A program made the translations under genes and the position numbers. A model generated the notes under the pieces. The model saw nothing but the letters and a program-made list of their open reading frames with translations. It made no database searches and was not told the origin of the DNA. Below are positions 16,221-24,564 of a stretch of DNA of 36,077 nt, in pieces. Positions within the stretch are counted from its first letter, which is position 1. Every line of letters starts with the position of its first letter. Source of the DNA: an uncultured Erysipelotrichaceae bacterium (GTDB lineage: Bacteria > Bacillota_I > Bacilli_A > Erysipelotrichales > Coprobacillaceae); the NCBI GenBank assembly GCA_910588075.1, contig CAJUOS010000020.1, positions 1-36,077 on the forward strand, written 5' to 3'.

Positions 16221-16734
16221 TTTAAGAAGAGTCTTTGCCTATATTATAGATTGGTTCTTGAGTTTACTATTGTATAGTTTTATAACATTATTTTATTATT
16301 CTATTGTAACACAATTAAAAACAACACAAATTGATTTTCACAATCTATCTCTCTTTGAGGGGAGTGTTATAATGTGTATTTGTTTTGCTGTTTATGTCTT
16401 GTATTTTGTTATGATTCCTTTAACAAACAATGGACAAACTATGGGTAAAAAAATATGTCATCTTAAAGTTGTCTATAATGATTCATTATTAAAGACATGT
16501 ATTTTAAGAGTTTTATGCTTGTTGTTGATAGAAGGATTTCTATTTTATCCATCTTTTGTACTCATACAATTTATTGAATGTTATATGAATGAAAATCTAG
16601 CGTCCATACTGTATCAAGTTTCTATTGCTATAACATTCTTATCTTGTTTAGTATATATGTTTAAAAACAGGTTCATTCATGACTATATATCACATAGTCA
16701 AGTTATTGTAGATGAAGATTGTATTAAAGGATAA
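16204..16734 (+). CDS. RDD-family membrane protein
   Basis: This 176-residue protein has about four membrane segments. It opens with RRVFAYIIDWFLSLLLYS, where Arg-Asp of the RDD family appears as R8...D16. GQTMGKKICHLKVV is the conserved central motif, and the end FIHDYISHSQVIV also fits. It overlaps the EIIC gene by 17 bases and lacks a strong SD, so it is likely translated by coupling. The function of RDD proteins is largely unsettled, with some linked to ion or proton transport. Its place in a PTS operon is unexpected. Confidence 0.8.
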   Translation: MQKRNSLRRVFAYIIDWFLSLLLYSFITLFYYSIVTQLKTTQIDFHNLSLFEGSVIMCICFAVYVLYFVMIPLTNNGQTMGKKICHLKVVYNDSLLKTCILRVLCLLLIEGFLFYPSFVLIQFIECYMNENLASILYQVSIAITFLSCLVYMFKNRFIHDYISHSQVIVDEDCIKG

Positions 16735-16819
16735 AAAGATTAAATTGAAGTATTTTTAAAGATAATTTAAAATCTAGTGTGGTGGATTGTCAATACCCTT
16801 AAGTTAAGGATGTTATTAT

Positions 16820-16858
16820 AACAAGGAGATAGATTTAAAAATATCTCCTTGTTTTTTT
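16820..16858 (+). terminator. Terminator of the GH4-PTS-RDD operon
   Basis: ACAAGGAGATA (16821-16831) pairs perfectly with TATCTCCTTGT (16842-16852) and is followed by TTTTTTT. The stem is strong and has a 10-base loop. Confidence 0.9.
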
Positions 16859-16895
16859 GATTTTTCTCATAAATTAGTTGATAAAATATTTAAAA

Positions 16896-16918
16896 GTAGT
16901 ATCAATACTACACTTTTT
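16896..16918. terminator. Short bidirectional hairpin
   Basis: GTAGTA (16896-16901) pairs with TACTAC (16906-16911) around TCAA. ACTTTTTT follows on the plus strand and CTTTT on the minus strand. On the minus strand it lies just after the 16-codon frame and could end its transcript. Confidence 0.5.
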
Positions 16919-16923
16919 TAGCT

Positions 16924-16974
16924 TTAATAAAACAAAAATTCCAATAACTTTTGTATAATTTTCTCTTCAGCCAT
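16924..16974 (-). CDS. Possible micropeptide (16 aa)
   Basis: The frame encodes MAEEKIIQKLLEFLFY, then TAA. AAGGAG (minus strand, complement of 16984-16989) lies 9 bases before the ATG, which is an ideal spacing, and a hairpin follows the stop. The peptide would be an acidic-then-hydrophobic amphipathic helix. I see no clear promoter on this strand. No family is recognised, and chance cannot be excluded at this length. Confidence 0.3.
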   Translation of the reverse strand: MAEEKIIQKLLEFLFY

Positions 16975-17016
16975 AAATATTAACTCCTTAACTAAATGAC
17001 ATTGGGTGAATTTTAA

Positions 17017-17175
17017 AAAGTTTTAAAGTTTACATGTGATGATTTTGAAAAAAACTTTAAAAGTAGTGCTTATCAAGAAAAGTATATAAATCATTTTAAT
17101 TTAATGATATTTCATAAAGAAGAATCATTGTCCAATCATTATATAATTAAATTACCTAAATGTATTGACAAATAA
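17017..17175 (+). pseudogene. Possible 3' remnant of a lost gene
   Basis: Fifty-two codons stay open without an SD or an early start codon. They read through a hydrophilic, protein-like sequence that includes FTCDDFEKNFKSSAYQEKY, and end at TAA 17173-17175, inside the next promoter. It may be the tail of a decayed gene, or a chance frame in AT-rich DNA. No family is recognised. Confidence 0.2.
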
Positions 17176-17192
17176 AGAAATAGTGATAGAAT
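17165..17192 (+). promoter_or_regulatory. Promoter of the metal-efflux operon
   Basis: A consensus TTGACA (17165-17170) and TAGAAT (17187-17192) are spaced by 16 bp. The start falls near 17199, at the edge of the ArsR-type operator. Confidence 0.75.
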
Positions 17193-17201
17193 AAAATTAA
17201 C

Positions 17202-17221
17202 ATATGAACAAGTGTTCATAT
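17202..17221. promoter_or_regulatory. ArsR/SmtB-type operator
   Basis: ATATGAACA (17202-17210) and TGTTCATAT (17213-17221) are perfect 9-bp arms with a 2-base centre. This is the classical operator of ArsR/SmtB-family repressors (SmtB, CzrA, CadC). It covers about +3 to +22 of the transcript, so the bound repressor would block the start site. The repressor is probably the operon's own third gene. Confidence 0.88.
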
Positions 17222-17246
17222 AATAATATAAAAAGGAGATATAAAT

Positions 17247-17465
17247 ATGAAAAAGACTTATAAAATTGAAGTGGATTGTGCAAATTGTGCAAATAAAATG
17301 GAAGAAGCTGCTCAAAAAACTCAAGGAGTAAAAAATGCAGTTGTTAATTTTATGACATTAAAAATGATAGTAGAATTTGAAGATGGTGTTGATCCGAAAG
17401 AAGTTATGAATGAAGTTGTTAAAAATTGCAAAATTGTTGAAGATGATTGTGAGATTTTTTTATAA
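17247..17465 (+). CDS. Free-standing HMA metal-binding protein
   Basis: This is a 72-residue heavy-metal-associated domain. KIEVDCANCANKMEEAAQK carries the CxxC site as C10-A-N-C13, with the aspartate before it that is common in the Zn/Cd group. The fold then runs to VVNFMTLKMIVEF and VVKNCKIVEDDCEIF, where two more cysteines occur near the C terminus. In many CadA/ZntA pumps this domain is fused to the N terminus of the ATPase. Here it is a separate gene 37 bases upstream. It should deliver or sense Cd/Zn/Pb for the pump. The SD AAAAGGAGA precedes the start. Confidence 0.88.
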   Translation: MKKTYKIEVDCANCANKMEEAAQKTQGVKNAVVNFMTLKMIVEFEDGVDPKEVMNEVVKNCKIVEDDCEIFL

Positions 17466-17502
17466 GATATGATGAATATTGTTTTTAAGGAGATGGAGAA
17501 AA

Positions 17503-19374
17503 ATGAATAAGAAGCAAAAAAGAGTTTTACAAAGAATTATTATTTCTTTTATTTGTATTCTTTTGTTTGAATTGATATCTGTAAAAGATTATTTTGAGTT
17601 TTTTCTCTATATGATTCCTTATCTTATCATTGGTTATGATATTTTAAAAAAGGCAATGAAAGGAATTGTCAAGCGACAAGTTTTTGATGAAAATTTTTTA
17701 ATGGCAGTTGCAACAATAGGGGCTATCGCTTTAGGAGATTATAAAGAAGGGGTAGCAGTTATGTTATTTTATCAAATAGGAGAATTGTTTCAAAGTTATG
17801 CTGTTGGAAAAAGTCGCAGAAATATTAGTGACTTAATGGATATTCGACCTGATTATGCTAATGTTGAAAAAACAGATGGGACTGAAGAAAAAGTTGATCC
17901 TGATGAGGTTGAGATTGGGAGTTTTATTATTGTTAAACCTGGAGAGAAGATTCCTATTGATGGTGTAGTTGTAGAGGGAAAAACAGCTTTAAATACAAGT
18001 GCTTTGACAGGAGAAAGTGTTCCTAGAGAAGTCGATGTAGGTGATGAAGTGATTAGTGGTTGTATTAATTTAACAGGATTATTAAAGATAAGAACAACAA
18101 AAGAATTTGGAGAATCAACAGTTTCTAAAATTTTAGATTTGGTTGAAAATGCAAGTTCAAAGAAATCAAAATCTGAGAATTTTATTTCAAAATTTGCTAA
18201 ATATTATACTCCAGCTGTTTGTTATGGAGCAGTCGCATTAGCTGTTCTTCCACCTATTGTTAATTTAATATTTTTTAATATTTCTCCACAATGGAATGAA
18301 TGGATTTTTCGTGCTTTGACGTTTTTGGTTATTAGTTGTCCATGTGCTCTTGTTATTAGTATTCCACTTAGTTTTTTTGCTGGAATTGGAGGAGCAAGTC
18401 ATGAGGGTGTCTTAATCAAAGGCTCAAATTATTTAGAAACACTTTCACAAACAAAATATGTTGTTTTTGATAAAACAGGAACAATGACAAAAGGTGTATT
18501 TGAAGTGAATGGGATTCATCATGCAAAATTAGATGATTCTCAATTATTAGAATATGCAGCTTTAGCAGAAAGTTATTCTAATCATCCAATTAGTAAAAGT
18601 TTACAAAATGCATATGCCCAAGATATTGATAAAAGCCGAGTTACTCATGTTGAAGAAATAAGTGGAAAAGGAGTTATTGCTCATGTAGATGAAAAAGTAG
18701 TGGCTGTTGGTAATGATAAACTGATGAAAAGTCTTCATATTGATTATCATGAATGTCATCATGTTGGAACAATTGTTCATGTTGCTATTGATCAAGAGTA
18801 TGCAGGTCATATTTTTATTTGTGATACATTAAAACCAACTGCTAAAAAAGCTATTGCAGAACTTAAACATATAGGTATGAAAAAAACAATTATGTTGACA
18901 GGTGATATGCAAAACGTTGCTTTTCAAGTTGCTCAGGATTTAGGAATTGATGAAGTTTATAGCGAACTTTTACCTAGTGATAAAGTTGAAAAAGTTGAAA
19001 GTATTTTGCAAGCTAAAGATAATAAAGAAAAAGTTGCATTTGTTGGTGATGGAATTAATGATGCTCCAGTATTATCTCGTGCTGATATTGGAATTGCAAT
19101 GGGAGCTTTAGGATCGGATGCTGCCATAGAAGCCGCAGATATTGTTTTGATGGATGATGATCCATTAAAAATAGCTAAAGCTATTAAAATTTCAAAAAAA
19201 TGTATTCGAATAGTATATGAAAATATTTATTTTGCTATTGGTATTAAACTGATTTGTTTGGCATTAGGTGCTATTGGAATAGCCAATATGTGGACTGCTA
19301 TATTTGCTGATGTTGGAGTTATGGTTATTGCAGTCTTAAATGCTATAAGAGCATTATATGTGAAAAATTTATAG
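17503..19374 (+). CDS. cadA: P1B-type Cd/Zn/Pb-exporting ATPase
   Basis: This 623-residue heavy-metal pump has no N-terminal HMA domain. The translocation motif C279-P280-C281 is in VISCPCALVIS, the phosphorylated D323 in VFDKTGTMTKG, an HP motif in NHPISKS, the actuator loop is LTGESVPRE, and the hinge is VGDGINDAPVL. The last membrane helix has ADVGVMVIAVLNAIRAL, with the aspartate typical of the Zn/Cd/Pb subgroup. ATG 17503 is chosen because AAGGAGA and GGAGAA precede it; the in-frame codons from 17479 lie upstream of the SD. It exports divalent toxic metals from the cytoplasm. The metal range is inferred. Confidence 0.92.
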   Translation: MNKKQKRVLQRIIISFICILLFELISVKDYFEFFLYMIPYLIIGYDILKKAMKGIVKRQVFDENFLMAVATIGAIALGDYKEGVAVMLFYQIGELFQSYAVGKSRRNISDLMDIRPDYANVEKTDGTEEKVDPDEVEIGSFIIVKPGEKIPIDGVVVEGKTALNTSALTGESVPREVDVGDEVISGCINLTGLLKIRTTKEFGESTVSKILDLVENASSKKSKSENFISKFAKYYTPAVCYGAVALAVLPPIVNLIFFNISPQWNEWIFRALTFLVISCPCALVISIPLSFFAGIGGASHEGVLIKGSNYLETLSQTKYVVFDKTGTMTKGVFEVNGIHHAKLDDSQLLEYAALAESYSNHPISKSLQNAYAQDIDKSRVTHVEEISGKGVIAHVDEKVVAVGNDKLMKSLHIDYHECHHVGTIVHVAIDQEYAGHIFICDTLKPTAKKAIAELKHIGMKKTIMLTGDMQNVAFQVAQDLGIDEVYSELLPSDKVEKVESILQAKDNKEKVAFVGDGINDAPVLSRADIGIAMGALGSDAAIEAADIVLMDDDPLKIAKAIKISKKCIRIVYENIYFAIGIKLICLALGAIGIANMWTAIFADVGVMVIAVLNAIRALYVKNL

Positions 19375-19388
19375 AAAGAGGTAAAAAA

Positions 19389-19754
19389 TTGGATAATCAG
19401 AAAATAGAGTGTTGTGATACATTAGAGATTCATACAGAATTATTAAAAATAGTAGAAGAAAAGATGCCTCCAGAAGAAGAATTATATGATTTGGCTGAGT
19501 TGTTTAAAGTATTTGGTGATTCTACAAGAATTAGAATATTATTTGTTTTATTTGAAGCAGAAGTATGTGTATGTGATTTGGCAGAGACATTAAATATGAC
19601 ACAATCAGCTATTTCACATCAACTTAAAATTCTCAAACAAAATAAATTAGTAAAGAGTAGACGTCAAGGGAAATCAGTTTTTTATTCGTTGGCTGATGGA
19701 CATGTAAGAACTATTATTAATCAGGGATTGGAACATGTAGAAGAAAGTATATAA
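19389..19754 (+). CDS. CadC-like ArsR-family metal repressor
   Basis: This is a 121-residue winged-helix repressor with a TTG start behind GAAAGAGG. Recognition helix region NMTQSAISHQLKILKQNKLV is typical of ArsR. Metal ligands of the alpha3N (CadC) type are visible: C8/C9 near the N terminus and CVC in EVCVCDLAETL. An alpha5-type set (D..H and H..E in DGHVRTIINQGLEHVEE) is also present, as in CadC, which carries both. It should release the operator at 17202-17221 on binding Cd, Pb or Zn, giving autoregulation of the operon. Last gene before a terminator. Confidence 0.9.
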   Translation: MDNQKIECCDTLEIHTELLKIVEEKMPPEEELYDLAELFKVFGDSTRIRILFVLFEAEVCVCDLAETLNMTQSAISHQLKILKQNKLVKSRRQGKSVFYSLADGHVRTIINQGLEHVEESI

Positions 19755-19783
19755 AAAAATCTAGAGTTTTCTAGATTTTTTTG
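19754..19783 (+). terminator. Terminator of the metal operon
   Basis: AAAATCTAGA (19756-19765) pairs with TCTAGATTTT (19770-19779) around GTTT, followed by more T. The A-rich 5' side would also let it serve the convergent gene that ends at 19794. Confidence 0.85.
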
Positions 19784-19793
19784 TATTCAAAAC

Positions 19794-20711
19794 TTATTTT
19801 TGAAATTTTTTAGCTAAATTTTCTACTTGACTTTTAGAAACACCAAAACGTTGGCAAAGTTCTTCTATATATTGATTCAATTCATCAGGAGATTTATTTT
19901 TTAAATCATCTTCATGAATACCTAACATATTCATCATAGATTTGACTTGTTTAAATATTTGGGGATTTCCTTGTTGATAATGATTCATGATATCATCATA
20001 ATATTTTTGTTGATTTGAAAAATCTTGTTCATTTTTTTGATTGATTTGATTTTGAATATCAATAAGTATATCTATTTCTTCACTATCTAATTGAAGTTCA
20101 TCAAAGAAATCTAAAGCTTGTTGACATAGAATTTCTAATTCATATTGATAGTTTTCATCATCTAATGTTTGAATGATATCTAAGTTTTGATAGAACTCAT
20201 GAATTTGATTGTTTTGTTGAGATGTTAATTCTAAATCTTCATAATTATTATTTTCAATATCTTGTAATATACATTGAATATAATGTTCTATTTTTTCATG
20301 AATAGACATCTGCAATTCAATTTCAATATGACAAAGATATGAAAGAGCGTTCATAAAATTTTCAATATTAATATTTTCATCATCGATTAGATATTCTTGT
20401 TGATGAGTTTTAATTCTTCCAATTTGTTTTTGATGTCTATGTTTTTCTAAAATGAGGGAAGACATGTTTTTCAATTCAATACAGCCTTTTTGATTGAATT
20501 GAAAATAAATATTATCTAAGTTTATTATCATTCCCATGCTACCATTTTGTTCAATGCTTGTATCTATAAATATAACAATATCTAGTATTTGATTATTGCC
20601 ATATAAATATATAGCATTCCCTATTTGAGAAGGGATATTGTGATAAGTATAATATTGTCCTGTTTTTATAATATCTTTATTTATATATAATAATAAATCA
20701 TCTTTATTCAT
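19794..20711 (-). CDS. Unknown 305-aa protein divergent from the AAA+ gene
   Basis: I do not recognise this protein. It is hydrophilic, rich in Asn, Gln, Ile and acidic residues, with no signal peptide or membrane segment. The N-terminal 120 residues look beta-rich (YLYGNNQILDIVIFID, MGMIINLDNIYFQF). The middle is helical. The last 50 residues (MNMLGIHEDDL...GVSKSQVENLAKKFQ) look like a small helical domain, perhaps nucleic-acid or protein binding. AAAGGATGA precedes the ATG at 20711. It is transcribed away from the AAA+/XpaC/TelA chain across a 158-base gap, so it may belong to that system as a regulator or effector. Confidence 0.75.
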   Translation of the reverse strand: MNKDDLLLYINKDIIKTGQYYTYHNIPSQIGNAIYLYGNNQILDIVIFIDTSIEQNGSMGMIINLDNIYFQFNQKGCIELKNMSSLILEKHRHQKQIGRIKTHQQEYLIDDENINIENFMNALSYLCHIEIELQMSIHEKIEHYIQCILQDIENNNYEDLELTSQQNNQIHEFYQNLDIIQTLDDENYQYELEILCQQALDFFDELQLDSEEIDILIDIQNQINQKNEQDFSNQQKYYDDIMNHYQQGNPQIFKQVKSMMNMLGIHEDDLKNKSPDELNQYIEELCQRFGVSKSQVENLAKKFQK

Positions 20712-20833
20712 AAAATCATCCTTTCTTATTTATCTTATCAATTTTATTAATAAAAAGAAAGAGATTATAGAATAATGAATAATAGGATTTTTTATATTTC
20801 GTTAAGAAAACATAGATTTATGTTAAATGAACA

Positions 20834-20842
20834 TGATATAAT
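20834..20842 (+). promoter_or_regulatory. Extended -10 promoter of the AAA+/TelA chain
   Basis: TG-A-TATAAT is an extended -10 element with a perfect hexamer at 20837-20842. The -35 position is weak. The ATG follows 28 bases later, with GAGGA as SD. Confidence 0.6.
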
Positions 20843-20869
20843 AAAAATAATAAAGATTGAGGAAATATT

Positions 20870-22771
20870 ATGAATAAAAAAGAGAAATTAAGACAGCAAT
20901 TATTAGAACAAACATTTGGTAAAAATGCTAAAAATAGAAGAATAAATTCATTTAATATATCAAGTGATTTTAATGAAACTTCTCATGATTTAGAAGATAT
21001 AGCTAAATATCAACAAAGTCAAATAGAAGAATTATCACAGTCTTTGAGTCATGAAGAGATTGATAAATTAAATCAAGAAATGGAAAAAGATTTTGGAGTT
21101 AAAATAATAAGTTCACAGAAGATTGATGATGAATTATTAAATAAAGTAGAAACAAGTTTAATTCAAACATGGCATTATGATGAAATGATTCATGAATTTA
21201 TAATGACTATGAAAAAAATAATGATAATGAATAAAAAAGAAAGTTCATTTTTATTTTATAATATTGAAGGGAAGGATATTAAAAATATATTTAATGATTA
21301 TGCTAATAGAGTGTATCAACAAGATATAACTTATTTAAGTATTTTAAATTATACTCAACATATAGACATATTTTATCAAGATATATATCGTTGTTTATAT
21401 AGTAATCAAAAAATAATAGTTATTGATTATCTGGAACATTTACCTATTACATTTATACAGCCATTATTGTCTTTATTAAAAAATAAAGAAATGTTATTAA
21501 CAAAAAGATATATGGAAGTTGATGGATGTTTAAAAGAAACTCATAATCAATTAGTTAAAGATGCTATTTCATCATTAAAATGGGAAGATAAATATATTGT
21601 TTTTTTAACTCATCATTCACTTAATGATTTAACTAATAAGTTTGGAACTCCTTTTATAAAAAATATTGATGAATGTATAGAATATCATGGTTTAAAATAT
21701 GATGTATATCAACATGTTTTATTAAATAAATATCATTCTTGGAAAGAAAGCGTTGAAAAACAAATGAATATAGTTTGGCATGATAATCAAATTTATCAAT
21801 ATTTATTACATGAAAAAATAACAATTGATGATGTTGATGAATATTTAGAAAGAATTTTTGAAAAGATTATTGATATTAAGGAAAATTATCAATTATCAGA
21901 TATTGAATTTGAGATGAAAGATCATCATTTATTAATAAAATTAAATGAAGAAAAAATAGAGATATTTCAAGAAGAAAATAATGAATTGGATGATATAGAT
22001 CAACAATTAAATGAATTAATAGGATTGCAAGAAGTAAAAGATTATTTAATGTCTTTGAAACAGTATTATGCAACTATGCAAAAACGAAAAAAGCAGGGTA
22101 AAAAAGTCATGGAAGTAAGTAAACATATGATTTTTATGGGAAATCCTGGAACTGGGAAAACAACTGTTGCAAGGATTTTAGCACAATATTTAAAAGCCAT
22201 AGGAATATTAAAAAGTGGTCATTTGATAGAAGTATCTAGAAAAGATTTAGTAGGACAATATGTAGGGCATACAGCTGTTCAAACCAGTCAGGTGATTCAT
22301 TCAGCATTAGGTGGAGTTTTATTTATAGATGAAGCTTATTCTCTTTATAGAGGGAAAGATGATAGTTTTGGGTTAGAAGCTATTGATACATTAGTGAAAG
22401 CTATGGAAGATATGCGAGATGAATTTATTGTTGTATTAGCAGGGTATAAAAAAGAGATGAATCTTTTTTTAGAATCTAACTCTGGATTACGATCACGTTT
22501 TTCTAATATGATAGAGTTTAAAGATTATACTGGAGAAGAACTTTATCATATAGCATGTTCTATTGCAAAAGGAAAAGATTATATGATTGATAAAGCGTGT
22601 CAAGAGCCTTTGATTGAGTATTTACAACAAATAAATGAGCAAGAAGGTGGAAATGGGCGACTTGCTAGAAATATTGTAGAAAAAGCTATTATTCATCAAG
22701 CATCAAGAGATTGTTTTGATGATTTGTTGATACAAGAAGATTTCTATTTGAAAGGATGTGAAAATCATTGA
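20870..22771 (+). CDS. SpoVK/CbbX-type AAA+ ATPase with long N-terminal region
   Basis: This 633-residue protein has two parts. Residues 1-380 are unrecognised, charged and helical. From about 385 a CbbX/SpoVK-family AAA+ domain begins with LNELIGLQEVKDYL. Walker A is GNPGTGKTT (424-432), Walker B is VLFIDEAYS (D487-E488), sensor-1 region is VVLAGYKKEM, and an arginine-finger stretch is GLRSRFSN. These ATPases remodel protein complexes, as CbbX does for Rubisco. Here the target is unknown. The next gene starts in the stop codon, and the XpaC and TelA genes follow directly, so the client may be that membrane assembly. Confidence 0.85.
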   Translation: MNKKEKLRQQLLEQTFGKNAKNRRINSFNISSDFNETSHDLEDIAKYQQSQIEELSQSLSHEEIDKLNQEMEKDFGVKIISSQKIDDELLNKVETSLIQTWHYDEMIHEFIMTMKKIMIMNKKESSFLFYNIEGKDIKNIFNDYANRVYQQDITYLSILNYTQHIDIFYQDIYRCLYSNQKIIVIDYLEHLPITFIQPLLSLLKNKEMLLTKRYMEVDGCLKETHNQLVKDAISSLKWEDKYIVFLTHHSLNDLTNKFGTPFIKNIDECIEYHGLKYDVYQHVLLNKYHSWKESVEKQMNIVWHDNQIYQYLLHEKITIDDVDEYLERIFEKIIDIKENYQLSDIEFEMKDHHLLIKLNEEKIEIFQEENNELDDIDQQLNELIGLQEVKDYLMSLKQYYATMQKRKKQGKKVMEVSKHMIFMGNPGTGKTTVARILAQYLKAIGILKSGHLIEVSRKDLVGQYVGHTAVQTSQVIHSALGGVLFIDEAYSLYRGKDDSFGLEAIDTLVKAMEDMRDEFIVVLAGYKKEMNLFLESNSGLRSRFSNMIEFKDYTGEELYHIACSIAKGKDYMIDKACQEPLIEYLQQINEQEGGNGRLARNIVEKAIIHQASRDCFDDLLIQEDFYLKGCENH

Positions 22772-23400
22772 GTAAAAAAAATATAGAGATTGTTCACTAT
22801 CCTTCATTAATACCATATATCATTGTTGGTGTTGTTTATGTGATTGGAACATTTATTTTTCCTATGTATAAGTTTTATAGTTATATTATATTAATGATTT
22901 TATCTATAAGTGTGTATGTTTTTTTAAGAAAGATGAATGTTTTTAAAGATCAAATTGTAGAAATTGAAAAACCAATTCAATATGAATACAGTGAGTTAGA
23001 GGAAATATGTCAATTAGGTTATGAACAAGTAGAAATATTAAAAAATCTTGTGAAAGTTATTGATAATTTGGAACTTATTAATAATTTAAATGATATTATT
23101 CATACAAGTGAAGCTATATTAATTTTGGTTGAAGACAATCAAAGTTTATTTAAAAAGGTAAGAAAGTATTTTCATTATTATCTTGCAGAAGTTATTCGTA
23201 TTCTTCAACAATATGATGATTTTGAAAATGATTCATTAAATAGTGAAAATACAAAAGTTTCTAAAGAAAAAATTGAAGTGATGATTGCGAAAGCTAATAA
23301 AAGTTTTTTAGATTTTTATAATGATTTATATGCTGGCAAAGCTATGGACGTTAATGTAGATTTAAAAGTTTTTGATAGTATGTTAAAGAAATTAGATTGA
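22768..23400 (+). CDS. XpaC-like membrane protein
   Basis: This is a 210-residue protein with two adjacent N-terminal membrane helices (about 11-28 and 32-50), followed by a cytoplasmic helical part. It resembles the XpaC family, whose members usually sit just before telA. The start is TTG at 22768, overlapping the AAA+ stop codon by four bases, with AAAGGATG as SD. XpaC was named for hydrolysis of a chromogenic phosphate, but its biochemical role is unproven. By position it is the membrane anchor of the system. The identification rests on topology, size and gene order more than on motifs. Confidence 0.7.
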   Translation: MSKKNIEIVHYPSLIPYIIVGVVYVIGTFIFPMYKFYSYIILMILSISVYVFLRKMNVFKDQIVEIEKPIQYEYSELEEICQLGYEQVEILKNLVKVIDNLELINNLNDIIHTSEAILILVEDNQSLFKKVRKYFHYYLAEVIRILQQYDDFENDSLNSENTKVSKEKIEVMIAKANKSFLDFYNDLYAGKAMDVNVDLKVFDSMLKKLD

Positions 23401-23414
23401 GAGGATGAGAAAAA

Positions 23415-24563
23415 ATGGAAGAAGGAAAAATTCAATTAACATTACCAAAAGAAGAAAAAGAGGATATAAGTTTAACTTTACATCCTGAAGAAAAGAAAGA
23501 AGAAAAGATTGAGAAATCTATTGAAGTAGTTAAAATGGAAGATAGTTTATCAAAAGATGAACTTAAACAAGTTGAGGATTTTTCAAAACAAATTGATATT
23601 CGTGAAACAAATGTGATTTTACAATATGGTGCTGATGCTCAAAAGAAAATTGTTGAGTTTTCTGATACAGCTTTAAATAAAGTGAAAACAAAAGATTTAG
23701 GACAAATAGGTGATATGCTTGGTGGACTTGTTACTGAATTAAAAGGATTTAATACTGAGGAAGATAAAGGTGGCTTTTTAGGCTTGTTTAAAAAGGCAGG
23801 AAATCGTGTTGCTGCTTTAAAAGCAAGATATGATAGTGTTGAAAAAAATGTTGATAAAATTACTGGAGTATTAGAAGATCATCAAATTCAATTGATGAAA
23901 GATATTGCTTTGTTAGATGAATTATATGATCATAATTTAATTAATTTTAAACAATTGACAATGTATATTTTAGCTGGAAAAAAATGTTTAGAAGAAGCAA
24001 GACAAATAGAATTACCTCGATTGGTTGAAAAAGCTAAAAAGACAGGGTTAGCTGAGGATTCACAATTAGCTAATGATTATGCAAACTTTTGTGATCGTTT
24101 TGAAAAGAAGTTACATGATTTAGAATTAACACGTATGATTTCTATTCAAATGGGTCCACAAATTCGATTAGTACAAAATAATGATACTTTGATGTCTGAA
24201 AAAATTCAATCTACATTGAATAATACAATTCCTTTATGGAAATCTCAAATGGTACTGGCTCTAGGTGTTGAGCATTCTAAACAAGCAATGGAAGCACAAA
24301 GAGAAGTAACAGAGATGACAAATGAATTATTACGAAAGAATGCTGAAACATTAAAAATGGCTTCTGTTGAAACAGCTAAAGAAGCAGAACGTGGAGTAGT
24401 TGAAATTGAAACACTTCAATATACAAATAAACAGTTAATTGAAACTCTAGATGAAGTTATGAAAATTCAAGATGATGGTCGTCAAAAACGTCGTGATGCT
24501 GAAGCTGAATTAACACGTATCGAGAGTGAATTAAAAGCTAAATTATTAGAGGTTAGAAATTAA
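23415..24563 (+). CDS. telA: TelA-family toxic-anion resistance protein
   Basis: This is a 382-residue soluble, helical, coiled-coil protein of the TelA/KlaA/YceH family. The first 55 residues are acidic and probably disordered. The body has the family pattern: QYGADAQKKIVEFSD near 75, a GGFLGLFKKAGNR segment near 120-135, LDELYDHNLINF near 170, and a long C-terminal coiled coil to the end. Family members are tied to tellurite, nisin and envelope stress tolerance, with the mechanism unknown. SD AGAGGATGAG; 14 bases after the xpaC-like gene and one base before the next gene, so it is clearly within an operon. Confidence 0.88.
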   Translation: MEEGKIQLTLPKEEKEDISLTLHPEEKKEEKIEKSIEVVKMEDSLSKDELKQVEDFSKQIDIRETNVILQYGADAQKKIVEFSDTALNKVKTKDLGQIGDMLGGLVTELKGFNTEEDKGGFLGLFKKAGNRVAALKARYDSVEKNVDKITGVLEDHQIQLMKDIALLDELYDHNLINFKQLTMYILAGKKCLEEARQIELPRLVEKAKKTGLAEDSQLANDYANFCDRFEKKLHDLELTRMISIQMGPQIRLVQNNDTLMSEKIQSTLNNTIPLWKSQMVLALGVEHSKQAMEAQREVTEMTNELLRKNAETLKMASVETAKEAERGVVEIETLQYTNKQLIETLDEVMKIQDDGRQKRRDAEAELTRIESELKAKLLEVRN

Positions 24564-24564
24564 T

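Larger units (their letters stand above)
16735..17246. other. 512-base gap before the metal operon
   Basis: The gap contains a CCTTA/TAAGG short inverted repeat near 16797-16809, the operon terminator, a hairpin GTAGTA/TACTAC at 16896-16909 with T-runs usable on both strands, a minus-strand 16-codon frame with a good SD, an open plus-strand frame at 17017-17175 that may be a gene remnant, and the promoter and operator of the metal operon. Each is listed or discussed separately. Confidence 0.6.

Noticed and set aside
17039..17089. Sixteen-codon plus-strand frame starting at ATG 17039
   Set aside because: No ribosome site precedes it, and it lies in a different frame from the longer open stretch.
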